From Lasiosphaeris hirsuta (Eukaryota; Ascomycota; Sordariomycetes; Sordariales; Lasiosphaeriaceae): a stretch of 64,000 nucleotides of DNA. Position numbers and translations under genes: made by a program. This document shows positions 11,923-22,838 of the stretch, in pieces; positions within the stretch are counted from its first letter, which is position 1; each line of letters starts with the position of its first letter. Under the pieces are notes generated by a model. It was not told the DNA's origin. It made no database searches and saw only the letters and a list, made by a program, of their open reading frames with translations. The stretch covers positions 5,270,001 to 5,334,000 of the forward strand of contig JAUKUA010000004.1 of assembly GCA_030549175.1 (NCBI GenBank), written 5' to 3'.

Positions 11923-12593
11923 GCATGGAGGTGTTATACAGGGTTAACATGATGAGAAGAATTACTGCGCCTTATCTTTGTTGTCCGCAATCATGATGAT
12001 AATGAGCTTGGTACCAGACTTACTATCCCCGTAGTATCTGAGGGATCTCTTATCTGGCTGGAGTATAATAAGCTACGTGTCTCCATGTCCACGCTTAATA
12101 TTGCTCTGATGGACCATCAAACAACCTAAGGAGTCGAACGAATGCGCTTTCGTTATCGCGGCAACCCCCGAGAAACGTAAATCAAGTCGAGCGTAACCGT
12201 TATCTAAGGCCATCTACACGATATCGGATGAGAGGATAAGATCTGCTTTGAGAGCCTCTCAGAGCTCGCCTTCAACACCTTGTCATTGTTTCGACTGACC
12301 TATGGGGTACGTTTCCGATCATTGTTCTATATTGGTTTCCATCTGAACAGCATTCTCCCCACACAACACACCTCACTGAGTAAGATGTCAACAACTGGAA
12401 GTTGTCTGCCACAAGCGGGGAGCATATAAATACCCTTCTCTGGTGCGTACACCATATGAGCTCATCAACAAGCTCGCCATTCTTCGGAAGTCGCAGCACA
12501 CATGTCAGTACTATCCGGCACCGCCAAGTTCTCTTCGACTATTATGCGAGCTAACCCCTAAACAGCCCTCGCACACCTCCGATAGCAGCAACG
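11923..12593. other. intergenic
   Basis: No gene recognised. It contains the 3' side of the uncharacterised gene and the upstream region of the decayed glycosyltransferase. The sequence is AT-richer around 11940-12130. Confidence 0.45.
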
Positions 12594-13262
12594 ATGCCAT
12601 CCGTAGCACCCTTCGTCCTCGCCGGATTCTGGCTCTGGGGCGTCCTTGACCGCAAGCAGGCGGCCTACCACGCCGCGCAGTACCGGCCCTTCAAAATCGC
12701 AGACGATCACAAGTTCGCGCCGTCGGACGTGAGCGTTGTCTGCTGCTCTCTCGAGCCCGAGGCCAACTTCGTCGACCGCCTGGAGGGCTGGCTCCTCAAC
12801 AGCTCGCTCGAGGTGATCGTGGTGACTTGCTCGGCCTATCTCGCCAAGTTCCAGTCAACTCTCGAGGCTGTCTCCTTCGACATCTCCAAAGTCCGCGTGT
12901 CCAAGCGCACCGGCCGCGCCTATGTCATGCAGATCATCCGTTGGGAGTGCAGCACGGTGTAGTGGTGCCTGCGCGCCACCTGGCAGACGCCCCAGATCTG
13001 GCGCAACGCCTACCTGGCGCACCTGTTTCGCGATGTCATCATTCTCATCCACCTGTGGGCCTTTGGCGTGACGCTGAAGGAGTGTCCGATGCTCGCGTAT
13101 GTGCTGCTCTTCTACTACGTCTATCGAATGGTCGAGGAATACCGCGCCTCATTCAAGCAGTATCCCTAAATACGCCGCCACTAGTGGGCGCCCGTCTTCA
13201 GCGACCACCTTGCCTTCTTCGTCTCGTCCTAGGTCTGGTCTACGCTAAGTGTAAACGAGTGG
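12594..13262 (+). pseudogene. decayed family-2 glycosyltransferase (Cps1/hyaluronan synthase-like polysaccharide synthase)
   Basis: The first 122 codons start with a hydrophobic N-terminus (APFVLAGFWLWGVLD). They continue with the family-2 entry strand (PSDVSVVCCSLEPEANFVDR) and NSSLEVIVVTC, matching the start of fungal type-2 polysaccharide synthases. The core with the DxD and QxxRW motifs is absent: the text jumps to a remnant around QIIRWE and then to the C-terminal membrane part (NAYLAHLFRDVIILIHLWAF, then WAPVFSDHLAFFVS). In-frame stops occur at 12960 (TAG), 13167 (TAA), 13182 (TAG) and 13230 (TAG); several could derive from Gln codons by C-to-T change. Roughly 150-200 central residues appear deleted, so the product cannot be active. 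Intact relatives make extracellular polysaccharide at the plasma membrane. Confidence 0.72.
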
Positions 13263-13636
13263 TATTTGGGCGAGGTTGCTGGCAAGGAGTAGCAGTAAGG
13301 GGTAGTTAGTGGTGCATAGGTCTTGGTGGGTAACAGCAGCTGTCTTCGGAACTAAGTATTACTAGGTACGGTTGGTATATTAGGCAAAGGTAGCTTTTTC
13401 CCTCATACGGAGGACCCAATGACCAAGCCTTGGATTGAGAAAATAAAACAAAACATTGGCGAGTGTATTTGCAAATATTGCATCGATTATGAAAACTGGT
13501 ATTTGAAGTTGCATCAGGTGCCTTGGCATCCTCTCTCAGACCAGCGCCAGGCATTTCGACAAGTCCCTTGAACAAACAATGAAAAGGGGCAAATGAAAGC
13601 CTCGTTGAAAGCGGTGGATGACGAGGCAAAAAGAAT

Positions 13637-13733
13637 CGTCACCTACAGGATTCGAACCTGTGCTCCCGAGGGAATTGCCTGTCGACTATGGTTAGATAGC
13701 AGGGCAACGCGTTAACCACTCCGCCAAAGTGAC
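13637..13733 (-). tRNA. tRNA-Ser(GCT) with a 16-nt intron
   Basis: A full cloverleaf can be drawn on the minus strand. The 7-bp acceptor stem is GTCACTT with AGGTGAC (one G-T pair). The D arm is GCG..CGC, the anticodon stem TTGCC/GGCAA, and the loop CTGCTA plus A with anticodon GCT (plus-strand AGC at 13698-13700). The long class-II variable arm is TCCC/GGGA, and the T arm is ACAGG-TTCGAAT-CCTGT. A 16-nt intron (13681-13696) sits one base 3' of the anticodon, the canonical nuclear position. The mature length is 81 nt before CCA addition. Confidence 0.95.
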
Positions 13734-14563
13734 TGATGGGTTGTTGTGTGTTGTATTTGATGTCAAATTGCGGCGTTCCACCGCACTAAGTAGATTGCAA
13801 CCACTGCGGACACCCACCAAACTCTGGCTCCACTTGCGAGGGACAATCAGTCAGCGCTATGCAGCCATCGCAGCGGGGAAGTCGCCGGAGTTCTTGAGCT
13901 GCCATTGGCATCGCCCACAACAGCTCCATGTGACTCAAGAGCGACGTTGTCGCGTTGGTTGTGGCGACGAATTCATGATTCTGCGGCGTTAGGCCTTTGC
14001 TCGGCTCCATGGTTACGTTACCCCTCTCATGAGTCTTATCAGATCCTGCGTAGGATGACGGATCTGATTGCGGCACAGCCGGCCAGAAGGCTAGAAGGGG
14101 GGCCGTGACGCGGCCCGCTCGCGGCTTCAATGTTGGGGGTCCCGGCCAGACAAAGGAGAAACCGACCGTCGATTGCGGCCCCCAAAAGGGCAAGAGCCAA
14201 CAAAACCGGCAAATATTCCTGTCCCAAAACTTGCAATCCGAAGGAGATGCGGGGTCAAGCCTGAGTCATATGGCATTGGCCGCTTGGCCACGCAATCGCC
14301 GGTGTCAAGCACGGCAGGTCCCTAGGTCTGGGTAAGCTAGAGGATAGAATGCCGCTGATTACTCCGAGCCGAGTTGACGCCGTCGGAGGAGCGGTCGAGA
14401 CTCGAGATATATCAGGTATAAGAGGACAAAGGATGCCCGTCGCCGAACCTTCATCATGCCTACATCACCAGCATTGACCGCTCAGACTTGGGTTACTGAC
14501 CTGTTCCTCGCCTCAAATAATCGATCCTGCATCTCCAGTTAGCAAACACCAGAAACTATCAAC
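13734..14563. other. intergenic between tRNA-Ser and the O-methyltransferase gene
   Basis: No gene recognised; frames on both strands at 13786-14335 overlap and lack domains. The leader of the O-methyltransferase probably starts around 14420-14560, where ATATATCAGGTATAAGAGG gives a TATA-like site about 150 bp upstream of the ATG. Confidence 0.45.
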
Positions 14564-15274
14564 ATGTCAAACTCTACCAAAAACCCCCAATGGACCGTCG
14601 TCGACGAGTACGCAACCTCGCACACGCACCCGGCCTCGCGCCCCAACACGAAAGCCCTCCAAGACGCCCACGACCAATCTCTCGCCGCCGGCCTCCCCAA
14701 CATCGCCGCCTCCCCGGCCCAGGCCAAGTTCCTCGCCCTGTGGTGTCGCATCCTCGGCGTGACGCACGCACTGGAGCTGGGAACGCTGGGCGGCTACACG
14801 GCCATCTGGCTAGCGAGCGAGAACCCGGAGCTGCACGTGACCACGATCGAGCTCGACGCGCACCATGTCGCCGTGGCGCGCAAGAACATCGAGGCCGCGG
14901 GCCTATCTGGGCGAATTGAGGTCATCGAGGGCGAGGGGATAGTCGTGGTCAAGCGGCTGCGGGAGGAGGTGCTGCGCGGCGAGAGGGAGAGGTTTGGGTT
15001 TTCGTTCATCGACGCGGACAAGGAGAATAACTGGAATTATTTTGATCTGGCTGTCGAGATGTCGACTCCCAAGGCTGCCATTTGCGTGGATAATGTGGTG
15101 CGAAGGGGGAGGGTGGCCGATGCGGCGAGTACCGACGCGAGGATCCACGGCGCGAGGGAGGTCATCGAAAAGGCGGGCAAGGATCCCCGGGTTGACTCAG
15201 TGGTCATCCAGACAGTGGGCGAGAAGGGCTATGATGGCTGGCTGTGGGCTGTTCTGAATGAGAAGAGGGAGTAG
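14564..15274 (+). CDS. SAM-dependent O-methyltransferase, family 3 (caffeoyl-CoA OMT-like)
   Basis: Intronless, 236 aa, close to the usual 220-250 aa of the family. The SAM-binding motif ALELGTLGGYTAIWLA lies at residues 69-84, the acidic end of strand 2 is TTIELDAHH, the metal-binding FIDADKENNWNYF is at 148-160 (D150, D152), and CVDNVVRRGRV is at 174-184 (D176, N177). In family-3 enzymes the aspartates and asparagine hold a divalent metal that orients catechol-type hydroxyls for methylation. No signal peptide, so cytosolic. The natural substrate cannot be deduced, and the neighbours do not form a biosynthetic cluster. Confidence 0.92.
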   Translation: MSNSTKNPQWTVVDEYATSHTHPASRPNTKALQDAHDQSLAAGLPNIAASPAQAKFLALWCRILGVTHALELGTLGGYTAIWLASENPELHVTTIELDAHHVAVARKNIEAAGLSGRIEVIEGEGIVVVKRLREEVLRGERERFGFSFIDADKENNWNYFDLAVEMSTPKAAICVDNVVRRGRVADAASTDARIHGAREVIEKAGKDPRVDSVVIQTVGEKGYDGWLWAVLNEKRE

Positions 15275-15958
15275 GCGTGCCGCCGTCTGTGAGCCTATAT
15301 TGACGCCTCAAAAGAGCATTTCCAGCGAAGGGAAAGGCATCCTTGGTATTTTAAAAGGCCTTTCCCGCCCTAGAAAGGCTGGCTGAAATTCCAAATATAT
15401 CTTTTTAAATGCGAATGATGCCACTTTTGCTGCTAGAAAGCCTCTCCGGGCAGAGCTTCAACGTTCTCTACATATATTCGTGTTCAAACTTTGGCGTAAG
15501 AGTTCGCCGGGCAAGCCAGAGCCGTTTGATCAGAAAATAAAATTGGGGAAAATTTGAACCATTCCGGCGCCAGTGTTGGTCTTGCTCTCTGTGCGTTCCG
15601 TTTGTTTGCAGTTGGAGCTGTCAAAAATGTGGGGGATGCGGGGCCACTGTGGAAGAGCGAATCAGCCGCGCGCAGGTCACCTTGTGGTGGGGGAGCATCG
15701 ACTCACCGCCTTTGGCACCCTGTTGCCAATTTCGCGGTGCAGCGTTCTGCCCCAGACTCCCCTGGATCCAATCCATGCGCTCCACTGGAGCTCGCCCGCA
15801 TCGCCCGCAACCGTAATCATCACCGACATCACGACTAAACTGAACGCAACGCAACGCAGCACACAACCGACGCCGCGCATCGCCGCGCATCCCTCCCTGC
15901 CCTTCGCTGGCCCGCTATACCGCCGTCCCCATCTAGTCCTTGCCGAAAAGCCGCCACA
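15275..15958. other. intergenic, promoter of the AP-2 mu gene
   Basis: No gene recognised. 15300-15440 contains AAGGCCTTTCC-like palindromic words reminiscent of the interior of the MITE-like copies at 3.1-4.3 kb but without recognisable ends. The 200 bp before 15959 are GC-rich and pyrimidine-biased, consistent with a leader. Confidence 0.4.
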
Positions 15959-17337
15959 ATGCTGTCTGGAATCCTCATCTTCAATCAGAAGGGCGAGAAT
16001 CTGATTTTCCGCGCCTTCCGCAACGACTGCCGCCCACGCCTGGCCGACGTCTTTCGCATCCAGGTTATCAGTAATGCCCAGGTCCGCTCCCCAATCCTTA
16101 CTCTTGGCAGTACCACCTTCAGCCATGTCAAGCACGAAAACATTTACCTCGTCGCCATCACCAAGAGCAATGCCAATGCCGCTCTTGTCTTCGAGTTCTT
16201 GTACCGCCTGATCCAGCTTGGTCGCGGCTACTTTGGCAAGTTCGATGAGGAGGCCGTCAAAAACAACTTTGTCTTGGTTTATGAGCTCCTGGATGGTACG
16301 TGCTGTCTCGCCCCTTGCGTCGTGTGCGTGTGTCTGCGTTGTTTGCTGACGTGTCGCGTCCAGAAATCATCGACTTCGGCTACCCCCAGAATACCGAGAC
16401 CGACACGCTGAAGATGTACATTACAACCGAGGGCGTCAAGACGGAACGGGCCGCCGAGGATTCCGCCAAGATCACCATGCAGGCAACTGGGGCCCTGTCA
16501 TGGCGGAAAGCCGACGTCAAGTACCGCAAGAACGAAGCCTTCGTGGACGTTATCGAGGATGTGAACCTGTTGATGAGCGCCACCGGCTCCGTGCTGCGCG
16601 CCGACGTCACCGGCCAGATCATCATGCGCGCATACCTGAGTGGGACCCCTGAGTGCAAGTTTGGCCTCAACGACCGGCTGCTGCTCGACAACGATGGTGC
16701 CAACACCCTCCCGAGCGGGAACCGACAGGGTAGCAAAGCGACCAAGGCGGCTGCCGGCAGCGTCACACTCGAGGACTGCCAGTTCCACCAGTGCGTCAAG
16801 CTTGGCAAGTTCGACAGCGACCGCATCATCAGCTTCGTGCCGCCTGACGGCGAGTTTGAGCTGATGCGGTACCGCGCCACCGAGAACGTCAATCTTCCTT
16901 TCAAGGTACACGCCATCGTCAACGAGGTCGGCAAGACAAAGGTCGAGTACAGCATTGGGGTGCGCGCCAACTTTGGCTCCAAGTTGTTCGCCACCAACGT
17001 CGTTGTTCGCATCCCCACACCGCTCAATACTGCTAGGATCACGGAGCGTTGCACCCAGGGGAAAGCCAAGTACGAGCCATCGGAGAACAACATTGTCTGG
17101 AAGATTGGCCGCTTCACCGGCCAGAACGAGTTTGTCTTGAGCGCCGAGGCGGAGCTGACGAGCATGACCAACCAAAAGGCCTGGAGCCGGCCGCCCCTGA
17201 GCATGAGCTTCAGCCTGCTCATGTTCACCAGCTCTGGGCTGCTGGTGAGGTACCTCAAGGTGTTTGAGAAGAGCAACTACTCGAGCGTGAAATGGGTCAG
17301 GTACATGACAAGGGCCGGGAGTTATGAAATCAGGTAA
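15959..17337 (+). CDS. apm4: AP-2 clathrin adaptor complex, mu subunit (Apm4 type)
   Basis: Two exons (15959-16295 and 16364-17337) around a 68-bp intron; 436 aa, the usual length. The N-terminal longin domain reads MLSGILIFNQKGENLIFR...VRSPILTLG..TFSHVKHENIYLVAITKSNANA, then [20 protein letters not shown]. The C-terminal mu-homology domain begins around WRKADVKYRKNEAFVDVIED and contains SYLSG-like AYLSGTPECKFGLNDRL. It ends KWVRYMTRAGSYEIR. The phrase SATGSVLRADVTGQ and the FSHVKHENIYLVA stretch fit mu-2 rather than mu-1. The protein recognises YxxPhi sorting signals and PI(4,5)P2 in endocytosis at the plasma membrane. The stop TAA at 17335 overlaps a plausible donor (GTAAGC) with an acceptor near 17386; splicing there would add about 18 residues, but the unspliced end matches the family C-terminus. 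Confidence 0.93.
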
Positions 17338-18490
17338 GCTCTCCCTCGTGCCCCCCCTACGCAAACAAGACGTATTTGCTGACAGGACACCCAAGATTTT
17401 GAATGGATATGTATTCTTTATGTCGAAGCAGCTACGTTAATATTTCTGTTGTGGCATTGGAAAGCATAGCACAGGCGTTGAGGCGTTTATCGTTGGGCCA
17501 GCATCATGGTCGGCTATCTGTGGTGGTTTGCCCTAGCGGTGGTTCATGGCCCCAGGCCGCTCGTATCGACCAGGGACCGACTGGTGTGCGACCGTGCGGC
17601 CAAATGCTCGAGCCGACACAAACGCCCGCTAAGGAATCACCTAGCTGCGGGGGCCGTTCATCATGGGATCGAAGGGACGGGCCGAGAGACTGATTTGTAG
17701 CGCGTTCGACTCTGGACGTGGAGGTGGGACTCGAAAAGGTATGCGCAGCGCCGAGTTTCGGCTGGCTTGATGCCTCGTTAGTTAACCATTAACAAGAGCA
17801 ACAAGAGCACGTGCCTACCTACACCCTTTGTGCCAGACCAAGATGCCACCGTCAACATGCAACTCCACGTACTACGTGTCTTGACTCTCGAGTAACGGTT
17901 TGGGGGGGCGGTTGACAAGGACATATACACCTCCGGGTCCATTGGCCAACTCATGGCAGAGATGGACGGCGCAGCTTCTGCCGCGTGTTCTGGGCACCTC
18001 GGATGCAACCTGGGCACCGGCCACAGAGTTCTCAAGTCGTCTGCTGGCCACGCTCGATCAGATCGAGAAAAGTACTGGCCGAGTTCGGCCCCCGGTTAGA
18101 TGGCTGCTGTTTATGTCGTCATCAGTGGACTCTTTGGGGAACAGGAAGCGGATCTGCTAGCATTTCGTTGGCTTAACATATCATGGACAGCTTTTTGCCC
18201 CCGGCGGAACTTATTTGCATGTTTGGCTCGCACAAACCGAGCAGGGCGAGAAGGAGGCTTTCCACAAAGCCGTGTTCGGCAGCCGTCCGGAGATTTATGA
18301 CGACTTTGCCTTTCCCTCCCCTCAACTCCACCCTGTTTTTCGACACTCTTAGAGTTTCTCACTGGCTTACTGCGGCACTTTTACCCAACCTCGTATCTGT
18401 CTTTGCCAATCTCTTCCTGTCGCAACCAAGCTGCTGCTTTCTTGCTTGCTTCCCACGTACTTGTTCCAGACAAGTGTCTCGCCTTGAAGG
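17338..18490. other. intergenic, leader and promoter of the Crh-type gene
   Basis: No gene recognised among the short overlapping frames. About 18300-18490 is strongly pyrimidine-rich (TTTCCC, CTTCC runs), as expected for the promoter and 5' leader of a well-expressed fungal cell-wall gene. Confidence 0.5.
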
Positions 18491-19698
18491 ATGTTCTTCT
18501 CGGCCTGGCCCTCCCGGCTTGGCCTCCTCCTGGCCTCCGTCTCCCTCGTAGCCACACAGACTTACACAAGCTGTAACCCGACGGAAGGTAAGCCCCTTTT
18601 CGGCCCGATACGCGCACTCCAACCAAAGGACAAGGTGTACCGAGAACAAGACTGACGGGACCAGTCAAATGCCCCGCCGACCCGGGCCTTGAGGTGGCAA
18701 GTTACATGGTCGACTTCACTGAGGGTGACGACTACGTCTCGTGGAGCTCCCTCGGGACCGGTCCCGTCGCCTTCACCCCCTCGGGGGCCGAGTTCACCAT
18801 CTCGCGCAGGGGGCAGTCCCCAACCATCTTCACTAACTGGTACTTCTTCTTCGGCCAGGTCGAGGTGCACCTGCGGGCGGCGTGGGGCACGGGCATCGTC
18901 AGCAGCGTGGTGCTCGAGTCGGACGACCTGGACGAGATCGACTGGGAGTGGATCGGCGGCACGGCCGACCAGGTGCAGACCAACTACTTTGGCAAGGGCA
19001 ACATGACGACGTGGGACCGCGGCGGCAAATCCGACATGGGCGACACGCAGCACACGACGCACAACTACACGATCGACTGGACCGCCGAGGCCATCACCTG
19101 GTACGTCGACGGCGCCGCCGTGCGCACCCTGGCGTACGAGAACGCGCTGGGCGGCCGCAACTACCCGCAGACGCCCATGCGCGTCAAGCTGGGCATCTGG
19201 GCCGGCGGCGACCCCGCCAACGCCCCCGGCACCATCGTGTGGGCCGGCGGCGAGACCGACTACTCCAAGGCCCCCTTCACCATGTACGTCGAGCGCGTCA
19301 AGGTCACCAACCACAACCCCGCCTACTCGTACGCGTACATGGACTACTCGGGCACGTGGGGGAGCATCATGGTGAATAACGAGGATGATGGCGTGTCCGA
19401 TGAGACCAAGGGCGATTTTGTCGTGGGGGACAACGGCATCGTCACCGAGAGCAACATCCACGGCGCGGCGCCCAAGAATGAGACGGACGCTAGGTCGAGC
19501 GGGACTGGGAGCAGAGCCAACGGGGCCGGGGCGCCGCCGCCAAGCTTCACGACCGCCGCCGAGCACAGCGGGAGCACCCAGCCGCCGAACCTGTCGGCGA
19601 CTTCGGCGGCGAAAAGAGGCCGGTTGTTTGACTGGGGCTCGGGGCTGGTGCTGGCAATTGCTGCGGCTTCTGTGACTGTCGCGTTCGGGGCTGTCTAG
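18491..19698 (+). CDS. Crh-type transglycosylase, glycoside hydrolase family 16 (GPI-anchored cell-wall enzyme)
   Basis: Two exons (18491-18587 and 18665-19698), 77-bp intron, 376 aa. A signal peptide (residues 1 to about 22, LGLLLASVSLVATQ) is followed by TSCNPTEVKCPADPGL, the conserved cysteine region of Crh proteins. The catalytic motif DEIDWEWIGG is at 122-131, with E123 as nucleophile and E127 as acid/base. NYFGKGN and the NYTIDWT..AITWYVDG stretch follow as in the family. A Ser/Thr/Pro-rich tail leads to a C-terminal hydrophobic segment (SGLVLAIAAASVTVAFGAV), typical of GPI attachment. No chitin-binding module is seen. Crh enzymes cross-link chitin to beta-glucan in the cell wall. The usual DEIDLE or DEIDFE is here DEIDWE, a conservative change. 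Confidence 0.92.
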
Positions 19699-20220
19699 CA
19701 GTGAACAAGGGTTTGTATTGTGCGGGAAGAGAATGTCAAAGGAGGACACGTACAAGTATCAGGGTAACCTTTACATGTACGTGCCCAGGAACAGTCCATG
19801 GTAGCCAAGAGCCGATCGTATCAAATGCAAAACTCGAGTAAGGGGAAATCTTTTATCCGGAAATAACTGTAGCCGAGGAGGACTGGTGGTAAACGCTTGA
19901 TTGATGACCTACGACGCGTATTTCGGTCCAATTACCAAGGAAACATGTGGATGAATCCCCTATCATTATCCCTTCAAGGTTCCTCAGCTGTACTCCGTAA
20001 ATACAAACAGAATTAATTATTACATGCATCCTACTGTGTTGGTATTGTCTCCCAGGCCTACTTGTTGCAGGGCTTCTCAGGGAATTTATTTCTGTCGACT
20101 CCAAGTCGGTCTTGACAGTTCCAGTCCTCCATAATCAATCAAGGCAACCTGTCCTGAAAGCGCTGATACCTCTCTGTACTACGAGACGTTATGCTAAGCT
20201 CTCATTACCTATCAACACAG
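19699..20220. other. intergenic border between gene-rich and repeat-rich parts
   Basis: No gene recognised. Composition becomes AT-richer from about 19850. This is the last sequence before the repeats. Confidence 0.45.
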
Positions 20221-20322
20221 CTGGCATCTCTCTGTTGCTGGCATCTCTCTGTTGCTGGCATCTCTCTGTTGCTGGCATCTCTTTGTTGCTGGCATCTCTC
20301 TGTTGCTGACATCCCCCTGTTC
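20221..20322 (+). repeat. 17-bp tandem repeat, 6 units
   Basis: The unit CTGGCATCTCTCTGTTG occurs at 20221, 20238, 20255, 20272 (one change), 20289 and, degenerate, 20306. The units are nearly identical, so the array is young. Confidence 0.95.
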
Positions 20323-20423
20323 TATCTCGTCACCTACTCATTCTCCGGTGCCTTCTTTCCCTTCTTCTGGAGTAATCTGTACTCCTTTCTAGTGAACCAA
20401 ATACGCTTGAGGTGGCTGTACAC

Positions 20424-20531
20424 AGGGTGCACTACCATAAAATGGCAGTGCACCCCCTATGCTCAATTGAGCGCAGGGACTGCGCACAATGGACTAACCT
20501 ATCTAAGCTATTTACATTTTACCACGTAACA
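20424..20531 (-). repeat. inverted fragment of a Gypsy-1 LTR
   Basis: The reverse complement starts TGTTACGTGG and reads through the CTCAATTGAGC palindrome and the hairpin with ATGG..CCAT, matching the first half of the 234-bp Gypsy-1 LTR. It stops shortly after the hairpin. Confidence 0.8.
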
Positions 20532-20615
20532 TTAGAAGAGCTTTCCTTTAGTATAAGTACCGTCAAATTGTAAATTGTAATTATATATTTCTCACGTATA
20601 CAAACTAAAACTATC

Positions 20616-20850
20616 TGTTACGTAGTAGAAAGTAGATAGCTTAGATAGGTTAGTCTATTATACACAGTTCCCATGTGTAATTGAGCACCAGGGGTACGCT
20701 ACCATATAATGGTAGTGTGTCCTCCCGACTAATTACCAACGAGTCATTCTTTATAATACTATCACACTACTATATAAATATGTCATATTAGTGTTTATAA
20801 GAAGGACTACTAAACTAACATTTATCTAAGTGGTCTTTTTAACCGTAATA
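20616..20850 (+). repeat. Gypsy-1 LTR, old copy
   Basis: About 235 bp, beginning TGTTACGTAG and ending AACCGTAATA. It is aligned over its whole length with the LTR at 30155-30388 but carries many C-to-T and G-to-A changes. It is followed directly by Gypsy-1 internal sequence (20851-20976, and again 22361-22838), so it is the 5' LTR of a truncated element. Confidence 0.85.
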
Positions 20851-20976
20851 AGTCATTTGTTAATTTGACGCCTCCGGGACTAACACTCCTTATACTACGT
20901 TATAATAAAGATAACAACAATACGTACGTTAATAATACGAAGGCTCTTGACTAAGTCGACGACCTACCGTTAAAAT

Positions 20977-22355
20977 TGTTACGTGGTAGAATGTAGATAG
21001 CTCAGATAAGTTAGTCCGTTGTGCGCAGTCCCTGCGCTCAATTGAGCACAGGGGGTGCGCTGTTATATAATGTGACACAGGCCAGTCGCTGAGACTGAGG
21101 TGTGGCAATCACAAGGTGTGTCACCTTCGGTATGACCGAACTGCAGAGCTATGATCTAGATCGACTCAACCGTCTACTCTAGGCTAGCAATGGTGTTGGT
21201 CTGACTCAGAGCTTTCACACAAGATAAGGAAGATGATCTTCGCAACCCAAAGTCCTAGTAGTTATGAGGGAGAAGGTAGATACAGGGAGATAGAACGATC
21301 ACAAGGAAGATGGCAGACGATACTTCACAGTTACAAGTCAATAAGAAACAGAAGGGTTCACAAGGTTATATTACCCCTCAGCTTCACTGAAGTTCAGCTG
21401 ATAATCTTTCTAGGCTATTTCCAAAAAGGACTAGGGAGCTTCTTCCTCTCAAGGATCCGTGTCGCGGATCCCTCGTCTCTTTTTTGGAGGCTATGTACAA
21501 TATACAAAGGTACTGGGGTACATGGAAATCCTTCCTTAGCCGCTTTACCGGCCCGGGGTCTTAGCTGCCCGTCTCTCGCATCCTACCAATCAATGTTCTT
21601 GCCAAGTGTTACTAACTTTTCCCTTGGTAGTCAACGGGCGGTATTAGTACTTAACTCCGATGGTGTGATAACCATAACCCTAGAGGTTCCTTCACGTCCT
21701 TGGTACTTACGTCGAATGACGACGGTTCCCTTCATGATTCCTTAGGCTTAGTCACAGCCACCTGTCACCACTAAGGCTAGACTCCAGAGAACGTCGGGGT
21801 TCAGGTTGTCCACTTGGAACCATCGCGATAACTAGGAGGCCTGTCCTTGAAAGTCCTGCTGAAACATCATGTGGGTCCCTTGGCTGGCTAATGTAGCTCC
21901 CGACCACGATGTTAAGGTTATGTGGCTGCTCGTTCCAAACCTGAGGTCTGGTGATGCTGCAGCCTGCGAGCTAGGCCCCTATGGTGGGCTGGCTCGACTT
22001 ATGAGTAGTATTCTGGGGTCCCGACTTGGGCCGAGGACCTATCGACCTACGTGCGGGCTAGGGGATCCTGGTCGCACCCGGATTGTGGTGTGTGTGTGTG
22101 TGTCCCACAGGTTGAGCCACTTGCGTGGCCACCGTTGTGGCCATCACGGTGGACCTGGGTCAAGGCGGCGATCCACCCTGTTGACCTTAGGTGCGTCCAC
22201 CAGTGTGACATATAATGGCAGCGCGCCCTTCAGACTGATTGCCAACAGGCCATCCTTTACAATTTATTTACACTACCATATAATATGTCATGTCAGTGTT
22301 CATGTGAAGGACCACCAAAGTAACGCTTACCAAAGAGGTTTTTTTAACCGTAGCA
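20977..22355 (+). repeat. solo Gypsy-1 LTR split by a second solo LTR
   Basis: 20977-21070 plus 22216-22355 add to exactly 234 bp, the LTR length of the large copy. Direct repeats AAAAT flank it. It is split at its TATAA box by a chromovirus-type LTR that is itself flanked by TATAA. Confidence 0.88.
21071..22210 (-). repeat. solo LTR of the chromovirus family (1140 bp)
   Basis: Begins TGTGACACAGGCC and ends CCAGTGTGACA, the reverse complement of the LTR ends at 28989-30133. It is flanked by the 5-bp direct repeat TATAA (21066-21070 and 22211-22215). An open frame at 21233-21745 lies entirely inside and recurs in other LTR copies, so it is not a gene. Confidence 0.9.
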
Positions 22356-22838
22356 AAAATAATAAGATAAGTAGATATATATTATTAAGTTCTATAAAAC
22401 CTAATACGTATTTGACTATATCTCTAAGAATCTGAGAGTTTATACTAAAGTGAAGCCGGAACGTAAGTAAGTACTAATGGTATTTGTAAGCTTAACTTTT
22501 CTCTCCAATGAAACATTTACCCACTTAAGAAGTCCCTTTTAGAATAGTTATCTAAACGTCTAGAACGTTAACAATCATAACCTAAAGAAACACTTTAAAA
22601 CTCTAGTTAATAAATACCTTTGAGAAATATAAGTCGGCCTTTACCCAGCCAAAGTAGTATTCACAAGAGAATCACCAGTACCAGATTCGAGAACAGTAGA
22701 AATACCAGAACTAAGGGGAATTTAATAGACCCTGATAACGTTACCGGCCACGGTCCCAATATTATAGAATACGTTAACAATTCCACCGCTAAATAACGTA
22801 ACGTTAGCAGGTAGACGAAACATAGGATCCTTACCATT

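Larger units (their letters stand above)
20851..22838 (+). mobile_element. 5' internal part of an old Gypsy-1 copy, interrupted by a nested solo LTR
   Basis: 20851-20976 and 22361-22838 are collinear with 30389-31100 of the large Gypsy-1 copy (for example TTTGACGCCTCCGG and AAGAATCTGAGAGTT). A solo Gypsy-1 LTR interrupts it, flanked on both sides by AAAAT (20972-20976 and 22356-22360). The similarity ends at about 22838, where unrelated GC-rich sequence begins. Confidence 0.8.

Noticed and set aside
15290..15440. Possible third copy of the MITE-like element
   Set aside because: It shares only short AAGGCCTTTCC-like words. No terminal repeats or TA flanks could be placed.
17335..17386. Possible last intron of the AP-2 mu gene
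   Set aside because: Donor and acceptor are plausible, but the unspliced reading ends in YEIR, matching the natural C-terminus of the family. Kept only as an alternative.
18882..19379. 165-codon Arg/His-rich frame overlapping the Crh gene
   Set aside because: Shadow frame of GC-rich coding sequence; the catalytic motif and signal peptide are in the other frame.
21233..21745. 170-codon open frame
   Set aside because: It lies wholly within a solo chromovirus-type LTR flanked by TATAA. Similar stretches occur in the other LTR copies with stops. Not a gene.
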